Assembly (NCBI RefSeq): GCF_004366035.1
Contig: NZ_SOEE01000008.1
Location: forward strand, 195,989-259,988
Length of the DNA stretch: 64,000 bases
Direction of reading: 5' to 3'
From: Cytobacillus oceanisediminis
GTDB lineage: Bacteria > Bacillota > Bacilli > Bacillales > Cytobacillaceae
Shown piece after piece: positions 34,615-43,666 of the stretch. Under the pieces are notes generated by a model that had not been told where the DNA came from, ran no database searches, and saw nothing but the letters and a program-made list of their open reading frames with translations. A program made the position numbers and the translations under genes. How positions within the stretch are numbered: the stretch's first letter is position 1; each line of letters starts with the position of its first letter.

Positions 34615-35571
34615 TTACCTCGTAACATCCTCCAGGCTGCCGTTCATAAAGGACGCCAGATCAGAGCGATTTGGCAAACCTTCTGCATCCCCATTCACCA
34701 TCGTTACCATGGCTCCCATCGCGTTGCCCTGCAATACTGCTTCTTCCAACTGTTTTCCGTCCAGCAGTCCTGAAAGCACACCAGCTGCAAATGCATCTCC
34801 CGCTCCTACGGGGTCGACTACCCGCTCAACCGTAAAGCCAGGGACTCTTGTCATCGGAACGGATGAGGATGAAATCAGCGCCCCTTCTTTGCCCAGTTTC
34901 ATAATCACTGTATCAATGCCAAGATCATGAAATTTTTCAGTATATTCCTCTGGAGTACAGGGGCCAAATAAAAATTCTGCTTCGGAAATGCCCGGAAGCA
35001 CTATATCGCTTTCAGAGGCATATTTTTTGATAAACTGCCGGGCTTCTTCTTCATCCCGCCAAATTTTCAAACGAAGATTTGGATCAAAGACAATTCTCGT
35101 TCCATTTCCTTTTGCTATCCAGATTGCCTTTTCCAGCATCTCCCGGCATGAGGCACTGAGTCCTGGCGTAATACCTGTAAGATGAAGATATTCAGCATCT
35201 TTAATGGCCTCATCCTCCAGCCATTCAGCTTTCATTTTGCTCGCGGCCGAATCCTTTCTGTAATAATAAACACGCGTATCATTTAACCGCCTGAACTCTT
35301 TAAAAAATACTCCGGTCGGTGCACTTTGATCGCGTGTCACATAGGAAACATCCACGCCTTCTCCGCGGATGAATGAAAGCATCGCATCGCCGAACTCATC
35401 CTCCCCGAGACGGCTGATCCATCTGGAGCGATGGCCGAGACGGCTCAATCCAATCGCAACATTCGATTCTGCGCCGCCAAATTTCATTGAAAAAGAATGG
35501 GTATGACGAAGCATGCCCTCTTCATTCGGTGTAAAAAGAGCCATCGTTTCCCCGATTGTTACCACATCCAT
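34615..35571 (-). CDS. kdgK: 2-keto-3-deoxygluconate kinase (PfkB family)
   Basis: A 318-residue PfkB kinase with GGAESNVAIGLSRLGH near the N-terminus, the KDG-kinase TGVFFKEFRRLNDTRVYYYR block for substrate binding, and the C-terminal DPVGAGDAFAAGVLSG with the catalytic Asp. It phosphorylates KDG (or the galacto epimer) to the substrate of the adjacent aldolase. Five bases separate it from the preceding gene, so both are on one transcript. Confidence 0.92.
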   Translation of the reverse strand: MDVVTIGETMALFTPNEEGMLRHTHSFSMKFGGAESNVAIGLSRLGHRSRWISRLGEDEFGDAMLSFIRGEGVDVSYVTRDQSAPTGVFFKEFRRLNDTRVYYYRKDSAASKMKAEWLEDEAIKDAEYLHLTGITPGLSASCREMLEKAIWIAKGNGTRIVFDPNLRLKIWRDEEEARQFIKKYASESDIVLPGISEAEFLFGPCTPEEYTEKFHDLGIDTVIMKLGKEGALISSSSVPMTRVPGFTVERVVDPVGAGDAFAAGVLSGLLDGKQLEEAVLQGNAMGAMVTMVNGDAEGLPNRSDLASFMNGSLEDVTR

Positions 35572-35576
35572 GTCTA

Positions 35577-36461
35577 TCAGCCCTCTTCCTTCTGTATATC
35601 ACCTTTTACGTAATTGGATAGTGTTCCGATGTTTTCAATGGTGATGCTCATTTTGTCACCGTCTTTGAGCCACACCTTTGGATCGCGGCCCATTCCGACT
35701 CCTGGAGGGGTGCCAGTTGCAATTAAATCGCCCGGCCTAAGCGTCATCGACTGCGATAAAAAGGAAATGATCTGCGGGATGGTAAATATCAGGTTGCTTG
35801 TATTTGAGTCTTGCATGATTTCACCATTAAGTTCCAGTGAGATTGAAAGGTTATGAGGATTACCTGCTTCATCTTTTGTCACGATCACTGGCCCTGTTGG
35901 CGCAAAGGTGTCTGCTGTTTTCCCCCTGGACCACTGTCCATCCTTAAATTGCAAATCTCTCGCGCTAATATCATTCATGATAGTGTAGCCAAAAACATAA
36001 TCCATTGCCTCTTCTTCCGTTACCCGCTTTGCTTCCTTGCCTATGACAACAGCAAGCTCTGCCTCAAAATCGACTTCATTTGAATTGGTAGGAATTTCCA
36101 CCGCGTCATGATGGCCGACGATGGCATTCGCATATTTTGAAAAGATTACCGGTGAAGCAGGCGGCTCCATCCCGGTTTCCCTGCAATGATCAATATAATT
36201 CAGGCCGACACAAATAATTTTTTCCGGAGCTTGTATCGGCGGAAGGATTTTTACATCTGATATCGGAAAAACAGCATCCTCATTGGCACCCTGCCCAATA
36301 AGCTGTTCAGCAAGCGGCAGCAGTTCTTCGCTTTTTTCTATAAAGGCTTTCAGGCAAGAAGGAATTTGATTACCCTTCAATACTGTTAAGCTAATGGCTT
36401 TCTCTCCTTGGACAACGCCAATATGATGTTGAGAATTAATAGTGATAGCAGCTAGTTTCAT
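35577..36461 (-). CDS. Fumarylacetoacetate hydrolase family protein (second copy in cluster)
   Basis: A 294-residue FAH-fold enzyme. Metal ligands are expected in VDFEAELAVVIGKEA and the motif ICVGLNYIDHCRETG; substrate contacts in IMNDISARDLQFKDGQWSRG. Relatives hydrolyse or dehydrate 2-oxo acids, such as 2,4-diketo-3-deoxy-L-fuconate hydrolase or acylpyruvases. In this cluster it probably handles a diketo or 2-keto-3-deoxy sugar acid. The exact reaction cannot be read from sequence. Confidence 0.87.
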   Translation of the reverse strand: MKLAAITINSQHHIGVVQGEKAISLTVLKGNQIPSCLKAFIEKSEELLPLAEQLIGQGANEDAVFPISDVKILPPIQAPEKIICVGLNYIDHCRETGMEPPASPVIFSKYANAIVGHHDAVEIPTNSNEVDFEAELAVVIGKEAKRVTEEEAMDYVFGYTIMNDISARDLQFKDGQWSRGKTADTFAPTGPVIVTKDEAGNPHNLSISLELNGEIMQDSNTSNLIFTIPQIISFLSQSMTLRPGDLIATGTPPGVGMGRDPKVWLKDGDKMSITIENIGTLSNYVKGDIQKEEG

Positions 36462-36480
36462 ATTCAGAATCCATCCTTTC

Positions 36481-37440
36481 TTACGTTAAGGCATAAGGTG
36501 TTTTTTCACCTTTTATAACCTGCACGATGTTTTTGGCAGCCTTTTGCCTTAGCTCCACCATGGCTTCCTCTGAATACCAGGCGCTGTGCGGAGTAATGAT
36601 GACATTTTCCATCTGGAGAAGCGGGCTATCGATGCTAATCGGCTCTTCTTCGGTTACATCAAGAGCCGCACCTGCTATAACGCCTTTTTCCAATGCTTCT
36701 ATTAGGGCCTTTTCATCAATAATCGGACCGCGGGCAGTATTAATGATGACCGCACTTTTCTTCATTTGGCTAAAGCACTTTGCATTTAAAAGATGGAAGG
36801 TATCCTTAATAAGCGGTACATGTAGAGATAAATAGTCTGCTTCCCGGATGATTTCGTCCAGTTCCATTTTCTGCACTCCTGCAGCTGCCATATCCTCAGC
36901 AGAAACAAATGGGTCATATGCAGCCAACTTAAACCCAAGAGGCTTTACCTTTTCAATAAACCTTCTCGGAATGCGGCCGAATCCAAGAACCCCTACTGTT
37001 TGATTGTTAAAACGATGAATAGGGACACAGGCTTTGAAATCCCAGTTGCCTTTTTTCACTTCATTATTTAATAGGGTTACTTTGCGGGCCCATGCTAAAA
37101 GCAGGGCTAATGCATGGTTTGACACCTCTTCCATCCCATAGTCAGGAACATTAGCAACTGTAATGCCTTTTTTATTGGCAGCATCCAAATCAATCGTGTT
37201 AACACCAACACCATAGCGGGATATCACCTTGGCCTTTTCAAGGGATTCAATTACACGGCGGGAAATTGGCGCATATTGATTTAAAATCGCATCCGCATCT
37301 TTTGCCTGCTCGATCACATCCTCTTCCGTTTTACACTGTGCTTTGATGAATTCAATATCTAGTCCACTTTCTGCAAAAACGTCTTCTTCATATTTTAGAT
37401 TTTCAAATTCATAGTCTGTTAAAAGTACTTTAAATGCCAT
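36481..37440 (-). CDS. D-2-hydroxyacid dehydrogenase, CtBP-like C-terminal binding group
   Basis: About 319 residues. NAD site VGVLGFGRIPRRFIEK (about 150-165), substrate-binding Arg in NTARGPIIDEKALIEAL, and His near ITPHSAWYSEEA. The opening KVLLTDYEFENLKYEED is typical of the C-terminal binding protein subgroup. It likely reduces a 2-oxo acid to a D-2-hydroxy acid or the reverse; in a sugar-acid cluster a keto-sugar acid is plausible. Start ATG 37440 after GGGGTGA. Confidence 0.88.
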   Translation of the reverse strand: MAFKVLLTDYEFENLKYEEDVFAESGLDIEFIKAQCKTEEDVIEQAKDADAILNQYAPISRRVIESLEKAKVISRYGVGVNTIDLDAANKKGITVANVPDYGMEEVSNHALALLLAWARKVTLLNNEVKKGNWDFKACVPIHRFNNQTVGVLGFGRIPRRFIEKVKPLGFKLAAYDPFVSAEDMAAAGVQKMELDEIIREADYLSLHVPLIKDTFHLLNAKCFSQMKKSAVIINTARGPIIDEKALIEALEKGVIAGAALDVTEEEPISIDSPLLQMENVIITPHSAWYSEEAMVELRQKAAKNIVQVIKGEKTPYALT

Positions 37441-37508
37441 TCTTTTCACCCCTGAAATAATAGTAAGAAATCCCTGGAAGGGATGGAGTCCGTTCCAGGG
37501 ATTGGAAA

Positions 37509-38456
37509 TTATTTAGCTAACGCTTTTTCAGCCTTTGGAATCCCAAGCCCCGCTGCACCCAACTTTGAAGTCAGAGCTTCCGGATAGTAGCGTTCAATCA
37601 TTTGAATGCCTAGAGAGGCACGGCGGACACGTTCTTTTACCAGTGAAATATTCGTGCTTTCCCATTGCTTACCGGAAGGATACACATCCGGGTGATTGCG
37701 AAGGCCAAATTTAATATAAACGGGGGCAAGCACCCGAATGATTTCCGGAATTTCGTAGTAGCGGAGGAATCCTCCGAAATTATCTGGAACCTCCACATAA
37801 AGGTCGATTGGAATATCAATGGCCTGCCGGATGGCTGCAAGCTTTGCGAGCGGCAATGCGGAAGGAACATTATAAGTATTTGCGCCAATGTCCTGCATAA
37901 GCTTCACTGATACCGGATTAGCGGAGCCCATTTGAACGGATACCTTTATAAAGAAATCTTCCGGAAGCTGGCCTTTTCTTTTCATTTCTTTGGTTAACAG
38001 AAGCAGCCCTTCATCAGCAACAAGTGCGCCTCTCAAGCCCAGTGCGGCACCGCGCTTTAGATCCTCCATGGCATAGACAAGCTGATCCGCTCCTTCATGG
38101 CGCAGTGCCTGAGATTTACCGCCGGATGTAAACGGAGCTGCACTGATATCCCATGTGCCTCGAGGGCCTACGAATAAGCTAAGCTCCATTCCGCGTTCTG
38201 CAGTCAATTCACACATCTCTTTGATTTCCTCATCTGTTTGCAGCATAATGCCGCTTCCCTGGGAGACGCGGTGAATCGTCAAGCCGAGGCGGTCAATTTC
38301 TTCAAGGGTGGCCTTTAACGCTTCTGGCCCTTCAACACTCGGAATCTCAACCCGGTATTGTGCGCCGTCCGGGAATCTTTTTGCGGAAGTCGGCAATTCC
38401 TGAAAATCGCTGGAAGGGTAGCCTAATTGTTCAAGCAATTCGCGGGATTCTTTCAT
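37509..38456 (-). CDS. Conserved protein of the sugar-acid cluster, TIM-barrel-like (possible U32 relation)
   Basis: A 315-residue soluble protein; I do not recognise its activity. Segments such as LSLFVGPRGTWDISAAPF, GLRGALVADEGLLLLTKEM, VQMGSANPVSVKLMQDIGAN and KFGLRNHPDVYP suggest an alpha/beta barrel; proteins like it are often labelled U32 peptidase family. Its ATG overlaps the stop of the aldolase gene (ATGA), so it is translationally coupled to it. A metabolic rather than proteolytic role seems likelier from context. No catalytic residues can be named. Confidence 0.7.
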   Translation of the reverse strand: MKESRELLEQLGYPSSDFQELPTSAKRFPDGAQYRVEIPSVEGPEALKATLEEIDRLGLTIHRVSQGSGIMLQTDEEIKEMCELTAERGMELSLFVGPRGTWDISAAPFTSGGKSQALRHEGADQLVYAMEDLKRGAALGLRGALVADEGLLLLTKEMKRKGQLPEDFFIKVSVQMGSANPVSVKLMQDIGANTYNVPSALPLAKLAAIRQAIDIPIDLYVEVPDNFGGFLRYYEIPEIIRVLAPVYIKFGLRNHPDVYPSGKQWESTNISLVKERVRRASLGIQMIERYYPEALTSKLGAAGLGIPKAEKALAK

Positions 38457-39364
38457 AATTGGACGCCTTCTTTCGTTTCGATAGTTTTTAATAGACTTCT
38501 GACATTTTCACGTAAATTCGCAGGGTATACATCAAACGGAGCACGATGACCTGCTGCTGTCTCAAACCAGCGCTGGTGAACAGCTTCTTTCATCGTGGTA
38601 AAAAATGTCGGGCAATAGGTGTAAACATCCATAAGCTTGGAAATCAGCTGATGGTTCCTCTGTGCTTCAGCAAAATCACCTCTTTGATAAGCTTCAAATA
38701 AGTCCACTGATATTTCCGGGGCAAACACGGCGCTGCCATTAATGCTGCCAGCTGCACCGATCATTTGAGCCGGAAGCATATGCTCATCAAATGCAGAGAA
38801 GATAAGGAAATCAGGACGGACTTTTTTCACCTCAGTGAGCACCTGGCGAATGTGGCCAAAATCACCGACTGTTTCTTTAATGCCTGCAATATTTGGATAA
38901 TCTTTGGCCAATTTAACGATTAGCTCAACCGGCAAATTTTGGCCGGTCAATTGCGGGATATTATAAATAAACACTGGCAGCTCAGTATGGCTGGCAACCG
39001 TTGAATAAAAGCGGTAAAGTTGCTCATCTGAAAGCTTCCAATAGTATGGGCTGACAGCCAGTACACCATCCGCTCCCAGTTCCTCTGCATAAGAAGTCAG
39101 TTCAAGGACTTCCTTGAGCGCCGTATGGCCCACACCAACCATTACTTTTACGCGCCCATGAATATGTTTAATCATTTCCCTTACATACAGTTTCCGCTCT
39201 TCGATGGAAAGAGAAGAAAACTCGCCTGAGCTGCCCATCAGCAAAATACCATGAATATTCTGTGAAATCAGCTTATCGAGATACCGTCTATTCATCTCCA
39301 AATCCAAATTTCCCGCTTCATCAAATAAAGTGACAACCGGGGGGATAATTCCATGAAAGCTCAT
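38453..39364 (-). CDS. DapA-family aldolase/dehydratase (2-keto-3-deoxy sugar acid type)
   Basis: A 303-residue class I aldolase fold: GSSGEFSSLSIEER (pyruvate-binding), the Tyr in FIYNIPQLTGQNL, and Schiff-base Lys in IAGIKETVGDFGHI. Members of this group include 2-keto-3-deoxy-gluconate aldolase (YagE/YjhH) and 5-keto-4-deoxy-glucarate dehydratase (KdgD). Near galactonate dehydratase and an aldehyde dehydrogenase either reaction would fit. Ribosome site GAGGAGGAG; it follows dgoD by 16 bp. Confidence 0.88.
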   Translation of the reverse strand: MSFHGIIPPVVTLFDEAGNLDLEMNRRYLDKLISQNIHGILLMGSSGEFSSLSIEERKLYVREMIKHIHGRVKVMVGVGHTALKEVLELTSYAEELGADGVLAVSPYYWKLSDEQLYRFYSTVASHTELPVFIYNIPQLTGQNLPVELIVKLAKDYPNIAGIKETVGDFGHIRQVLTEVKKVRPDFLIFSAFDEHMLPAQMIGAAGSINGSAVFAPEISVDLFEAYQRGDFAEAQRNHQLISKLMDVYTYCPTFFTTMKEAVHQRWFETAAGHRAPFDVYPANLRENVRSLLKTIETKEGVQL

Positions 39365-39380
39365 TTTTACTCCTCCTCAT

Positions 39381-40529
39381 TTACCATTCGGCAATGCTGC
39401 CATCTTCATGGCGCCAAATAGGATTTTTCCAATCATGTCCGGCTTCCGCTGCCTGTTTGACTTTTTCCTCGTTTATCTCAATACCCAGGCCAGGCTGATC
39501 CGGAATGTTCACATAGCCATCTTCATAGGCGAATACTTCAGGATTATGAATATAGTCGAGAATGTCCATTCCCTGATTATAGTGAATGCCAAGGCTTTGT
39601 TCCTGGATGATGAAATTAGGGGTTGAGGCATCCAGGTGAACCGAAGATGCCAGCGTCATCGGCCCAAGAGGGCAATGCGGCGCAACCGACACATCGTACG
39701 CTTCTGCCATTGCTGCGATTTTTTTTCCTTCCAAAATACCTCCCGTGTGAGAAAGATCAGGCTGGATAATATCCACATAGCCGTCTTGCAGAAGCTGCTT
39801 AAACCCCCAGCGCGTATACATTCTTTCCCCAGTGGCAATCGGGCAGGTTGTGTGCTGCGCAATTTCACGCAAAGCTTCGTTGTTTTCCGGAAGCACCGGC
39901 TCTTCTATGAACATCGGGCGATAAGGCTCCAGCTCTTTCACAAGCGTTTTGGCCATGGTTTTATGAATCCGGCCGTGGAAGTCAACGCCGATGCCAAAGT
40001 CCTTGCCGAGTGCCTCGCGAATGGATGCCACACGCTCAATCACCGCTTCTACTTTTGAAAAGCTGTCTATGTAGTTCATTTCCTCGGAGGCGTTCATTTT
40101 AATCGCTTGAAAACCCTGTTCCTGCTTTTCTTTTGCTGCTGCAGCAACTTCAGCCGGCCGGTCCCCTCCAATCCAGGAATACACCTTTATTTTCTGGCGT
40201 GCTTTGCCGCCAAGCATCTCATAGACTGGAATATTGTAATATTTTCCTTTAATATCCCAGAGGGCCTGTTCAATTCCGGAGATTGCGCTCATCAGAATCG
40301 GTCCGCCCCGGTAAAATCCTCCCCTATACAGGGTTTGCCAAATATCTTCAATGTCATTTGGATTGCGGCCAATGATATAATCTGATAGTTCATTGACGGC
40401 CGCCTTCACGGTTTCAGCCCGCCCTTCGACAACAGGCTCTCCCCAGCCGGAAATGCCTTCATCTGTTTCTATTTTTAAAAACAGCCATCTCGGGGGAACT
40501 TTATATAATAAAAGTTTCGTAATCTTCAT
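39381..40529 (-). CDS. dgoD: D-galactonate dehydratase (enolase superfamily)
   Basis: A 382-residue mandelate racemase-type enzyme very close to DgoD along its length: [84 protein letters not shown] and the ending [14 protein letters not shown]. Metal ligands are Asp in DFHGR, Glu in EEP and Glu in GER; the catalytic His is in APHCPLGP. It dehydrates D-galactonate to 2-keto-3-deoxygalactonate. Start ATG 40529 after GAGGT; TTG 15 bases upstream is less likely. Confidence 0.9.
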   Translation of the reverse strand: MKITKLLLYKVPPRWLFLKIETDEGISGWGEPVVEGRAETVKAAVNELSDYIIGRNPNDIEDIWQTLYRGGFYRGGPILMSAISGIEQALWDIKGKYYNIPVYEMLGGKARQKIKVYSWIGGDRPAEVAAAAKEKQEQGFQAIKMNASEEMNYIDSFSKVEAVIERVASIREALGKDFGIGVDFHGRIHKTMAKTLVKELEPYRPMFIEEPVLPENNEALREIAQHTTCPIATGERMYTRWGFKQLLQDGYVDIIQPDLSHTGGILEGKKIAAMAEAYDVSVAPHCPLGPMTLASSVHLDASTPNFIIQEQSLGIHYNQGMDILDYIHNPEVFAYEDGYVNIPDQPGLGIEINEEKVKQAAEAGHDWKNPIWRHEDGSIAEW

Positions 40530-40619
40530 TTGGATACCTCGCAACTTTTTTATAAAAGGAGATTTCTATTCTGGAAATCTCCTTTTTATGGCGGAATGGT
40601 GCACTATACCTAATAGTTT

Positions 40620-42086
40620 TTAAGAACCTTTTATGAAAACTGTTTTAATGGCTGTATAAAATTCCTTCGCAGCTTCACCCTGTTCGCGTGAGCCAGTGCT
40701 TGAAGCTTTCATGCCGCCAAATGGAGCCTGCAGCTCTACACCAGCGCTTTCTGCATTGATACGGACAAGGCCTGCTTCAATTTCATCGATAAATTCGAGA
40801 ATGGAGCTGATATCTGAAGTAAAGATGGATGCGCTCAATCCGTATTTCGTATTGTTCGCCAATTCGATTGCTTCTTCCAGATCAACGGCTCTGATAAGCG
40901 CAATGACCGGTCCAAAGATCTCTTCCTGGGCAATCGTCATTTCAGGTGTTACTTCTTCAAAAATCGCCGGTTTAACGAAGAAGCCTTTATCATATTCTCC
41001 GCCTGTCAGCACTTCGCCGCCATGGACCAGTCTTGCTCCTTCGTTTTTCCCAATTTCAATATACTTATTGAACGTGTTAAATTGGCTTTCGCTTGCACAA
41101 GGTCCCATCCAGATGCCCTCTTCAAGGCCATTGCCGACGGTGATCTTTTCAGAGGCTTCGATTAGCTTTTGCTTAAATTCGTTATAAACCTCAGATTCCA
41201 CGATTACGCGGCTTGAAGCGGTACATTTTTGGCCGGAAGAGCGGAACCCTCCGCTGATGACAGCTTCAACAGCCTGGTCAAGATTGGCATTTTTCGTGAC
41301 AATAACAGGATTCTTTCCGCCCATTTCAAGCTGGAACTTGATGCCGCGTGCAGCTGCGGCTTTCGCTACACTCTGCCCGACACTTTCTGAGCCTGTAAAC
41401 GTAATGGCGTTCAATTTAGGGTGATCGATCAATCCCTGGCCAATAACAGAGCCTGAACCCGTTACGAAGTTTAAGACACCTTCAGGGAAGCCGGCTTCTG
41501 CAAAGCATTCGACCACCTTTGCAGCCGTGACAGCCGCTTCACTGGCAGGCTTGAATACAACGGTATTTCCGTACACAAGAGCAGGCGCAATTTTCCAGAT
41601 TGGAATCGCAACAGGGAAGTTCCAAGGAGTGATGACACCTACAACACCAAGCGGAGTACGCTTTGTGAACATAAGTGCATCTTTATCTGTTGATGGAATA
41701 ACATCCCCGTCTTTGCGCATTCCTTCTCCTGCATAATAACGAAGAATGGCAATGCCCCTGGCAGTTTCCCCTTTTGCTTCAGGAAGGGTTTTTCCCATCT
41801 CCCTTGTCATGCTTTCAGCAATTTCATCCAGCCGTGCTTCCAAGATGTTTGCTGTCTGGAACAATAGCTGTCCTCTTGCTGCCTGGCCCAGCTTGCGCCA
41901 TGCTTTCTTCGCATTGTACGCAGCTTCTACAGCCTGATTCAGCTCTGCCTCAGAAGATTTTTGTACATATCCTACAGCTTCCTTTGTAGCCGGGTTAATA
42001 CTTTCAATAACTTTTCCGGATGCGGATTCTATCCATTCATTATTAATAAAGTTACTGTACGTTTTTGTCTCAATTGTAGCTTTCAT
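40620..42086 (-). CDS. 2-oxoglutarate semialdehyde dehydrogenase-like ALDH
   Basis: A 488-residue aldehyde dehydrogenase: Rossmann NAD site with [18 protein letters not shown] and FTGSESVGQ, catalytic Glu in LEMGGKNPV, nucleophile Cys in [11 protein letters not shown]. It resembles GucD/YcbD and ketoglutarate-semialdehyde dehydrogenases of the hexarate and pentonate pathways, converting the semialdehyde to 2-oxoglutarate. Ribosome site AAAAGGAGAGG. The intergenic DNA before it carries a small piece of the dispersed repeat. Confidence 0.88.
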   Translation of the reverse strand: MKATIETKTYSNFINNEWIESASGKVIESINPATKEAVGYVQKSSEAELNQAVEAAYNAKKAWRKLGQAARGQLLFQTANILEARLDEIAESMTREMGKTLPEAKGETARGIAILRYYAGEGMRKDGDVIPSTDKDALMFTKRTPLGVVGVITPWNFPVAIPIWKIAPALVYGNTVVFKPASEAAVTAAKVVECFAEAGFPEGVLNFVTGSGSVIGQGLIDHPKLNAITFTGSESVGQSVAKAAAARGIKFQLEMGGKNPVIVTKNANLDQAVEAVISGGFRSSGQKCTASSRVIVESEVYNEFKQKLIEASEKITVGNGLEEGIWMGPCASESQFNTFNKYIEIGKNEGARLVHGGEVLTGGEYDKGFFVKPAIFEEVTPEMTIAQEEIFGPVIALIRAVDLEEAIELANNTKYGLSASIFTSDISSILEFIDEIEAGLVRINAESAGVELQAPFGGMKASSTGSREQGEAAKEFYTAIKTVFIKGS

Positions 42087-42137
42087 GTTTTAACCTCTCC
42101 TTTTTAATAGGCTTTGTTAACTCTGTTAATCTTGATT

Positions 42138-42176
42138 ATTGATTTCCGCTTCAGCGGGCGGTCCTGATGGTGTTAA
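42138..42176 (+). repeat. Short fragment resembling the dispersed repeat ends
   Basis: ATTGATTTCCGCTTCAGCGG followed by GCGGTCCTGATGGTGTTAAC looks like the two ends of the GC-rich repeat joined with the middle deleted. Seen by eye only. Confidence 0.4.
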
Positions 42177-42200
42177 CAATAAGCATAAAAGAGCCCTTTA

Positions 42201-43373
42201 TTAAAACGTCGGACCAATACGCCAAATTCCAAAGTCATGCTGCTTCAGGATTTCTGCTTTTGTCAATTTGCCATTTGCTACAGCCTGGATTTCTTTCATG
42301 ATGCGTCCGCCTACTTCTCCCACCGTTTCTTTGCCGTCCACGATAGCCCCGGCATCAAGATCCATATTTTCGTTCATGCGTTCGAACATTGGTGTATTTG
42401 TTGAAATTTTAATAACTGGTGCAATTGGCGATCCGGTTGGCGTGCCGCGCCCGCTTGTGAAAAGGACAATTTGCGCGCCGCCTGCAACCATACCGGTTAA
42501 CTGTTCAATGTCATGTCCAGGAGTATCCATCCAGACCAGCCCTTTTTTGGTCGGTCTTTGTGCGTAATCAATTACTTCCTCCAGACGGGATGTACCTGAC
42601 TTTGTTGCGGCCCCAAGCGACTTTTCCTCGAGAGAGCTTAAGCCGCCTTCAATGTTGCCCGGGCTTGGATTGCCGGTACGGATGTCTACACCCATTTGGA
42701 TGGAGCGGTTTTCCATCATTTTAATGACTGCATAGGCTTTTTTGGCGACTGAGTCATTCGCTGCACGGTTGGCGAGCAAATGCTCTGCACCGATTAATTC
42801 TGTCGTTTCAGCTAAAATGGCGGTACCGCCCTGTTCTACAATCATATCGCTTGTGCGCCCAACGGCTGGATTAGCCGAAAGGCCGGAGCATGCATCAGAT
42901 CCCCCGCATTCTGTACCGACGATCAATTCGCTAAAATCGCATAGCTCCCGCTGTACCATGGAAGCATCCTGAACCATTTTTACCGCTATTTTTGCCACCT
43001 CGGCAATGGTTTGAAGTGTGCCGCCATGTTCCTGTATTGATACTGTCGCAACCGGCTTGCCGCATTTGGCAATTTCATCGCCAATGCGGTGTGCCTGATG
43101 GGTTTCACAGCCAAGGCCAAGGACGATGACACCGTAAACATTTGGGTTCATCCCCATTCCTGCATATGTTCTGGCTGTCTGATCATAATCCGTGCCAACC
43201 TGGGCACAGCCATGCTGGTGTATGAATGTAACCGTGCCGCTGACAAGCTCTGTCACCCGCTGGGCAGTTTGGGTCGCACATGTAATTGTTGGCAGGATCA
43301 TGACATGATTTCTCACTCCAACACGGCCATCAGGACGGCGGTAACCCCAAAACTGAAGTTTTTCATTAAACAA
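42201..43373 (-). CDS. UxaA-family dehydratase, large (catalytic) subunit
   Basis: About 390 residues of the altronate/galactarate dehydratase C-terminal type: FWGYRRPDGRVGVRNHVMIL at the start, GTECGGSDACSGLSANPAVG in the middle and TPGHDIEQLTGMVAGGAQIV. Cysteines in HQHGCAQVG, GLGCETHQ and ECGGSD are candidate iron ligands. It removes water from a sugar acid to give 2-keto-3-deoxy acid. The best start is TTG 43371-43373, six bases after GAGGTG and overlapping the small-subunit stop by 8 bp; in-frame upstream starts exist. Confidence 0.87.
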   Translation of the reverse strand: MFNEKLQFWGYRRPDGRVGVRNHVMILPTITCATQTAQRVTELVSGTVTFIHQHGCAQVGTDYDQTARTYAGMGMNPNVYGVIVLGLGCETHQAHRIGDEIAKCGKPVATVSIQEHGGTLQTIAEVAKIAVKMVQDASMVQRELCDFSELIVGTECGGSDACSGLSANPAVGRTSDMIVEQGGTAILAETTELIGAEHLLANRAANDSVAKKAYAVIKMMENRSIQMGVDIRTGNPSPGNIEGGLSSLEEKSLGAATKSGTSRLEEVIDYAQRPTKKGLVWMDTPGHDIEQLTGMVAGGAQIVLFTSGRGTPTGSPIAPVIKISTNTPMFERMNENMDLDAGAIVDGKETVGEVGGRIMKEIQAVANGKLTKAEILKQHDFGIWRIGPTF

Positions 43374-43662
43374 CTTTGTCACCTCTCCCTCGTTTGCCTT
43401 CGAGATTGTGAACATGAACATGCTCCCCGGCATCGATCGGGATAGCTGCCGCCCCGATCACCTCACCATATTTAATAATGTCATCACCCTGGGGAATCGC
43501 CCTGACTGCAAATTTATGGCCAAAGCGGATGGGTTCTAGAATTTTTACACGAAACTCTCTGCTCTCAAGCTTGACAATCACTTCCGCATCAGCAGGAATA
43601 TCTGATAAAGCGACAGCAACACTATCCTTTTCGTTTAAAAAAAGCGTCTTATACTCACTCAT
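43366..43662 (-). CDS. UxaA-family dehydratase, small SAF-domain subunit
   Basis: A 98-residue SAF domain: KTLFLNEKDSVAVALSDIPA, GHKFAVRAIPQGDDIIKYGE and GEHVHVHNLEGKRGRGD. In UxaA and GarD this domain is fused to the catalytic part, while in sulfolactate sulfo-lyase (SuyA/SuyB) it is a separate chain, as here. It lies directly before and overlapping the large subunit, so they form one enzyme. Start ATG 43662 after GGGGTGAGG. Confidence 0.85.
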   Translation of the reverse strand: MSEYKTLFLNEKDSVAVALSDIPADAEVIVKLESREFRVKILEPIRFGHKFAVRAIPQGDDIIKYGEVIGAAAIPIDAGEHVHVHNLEGKRGRGDKVV

Positions 43663-43666
43663 TTCC

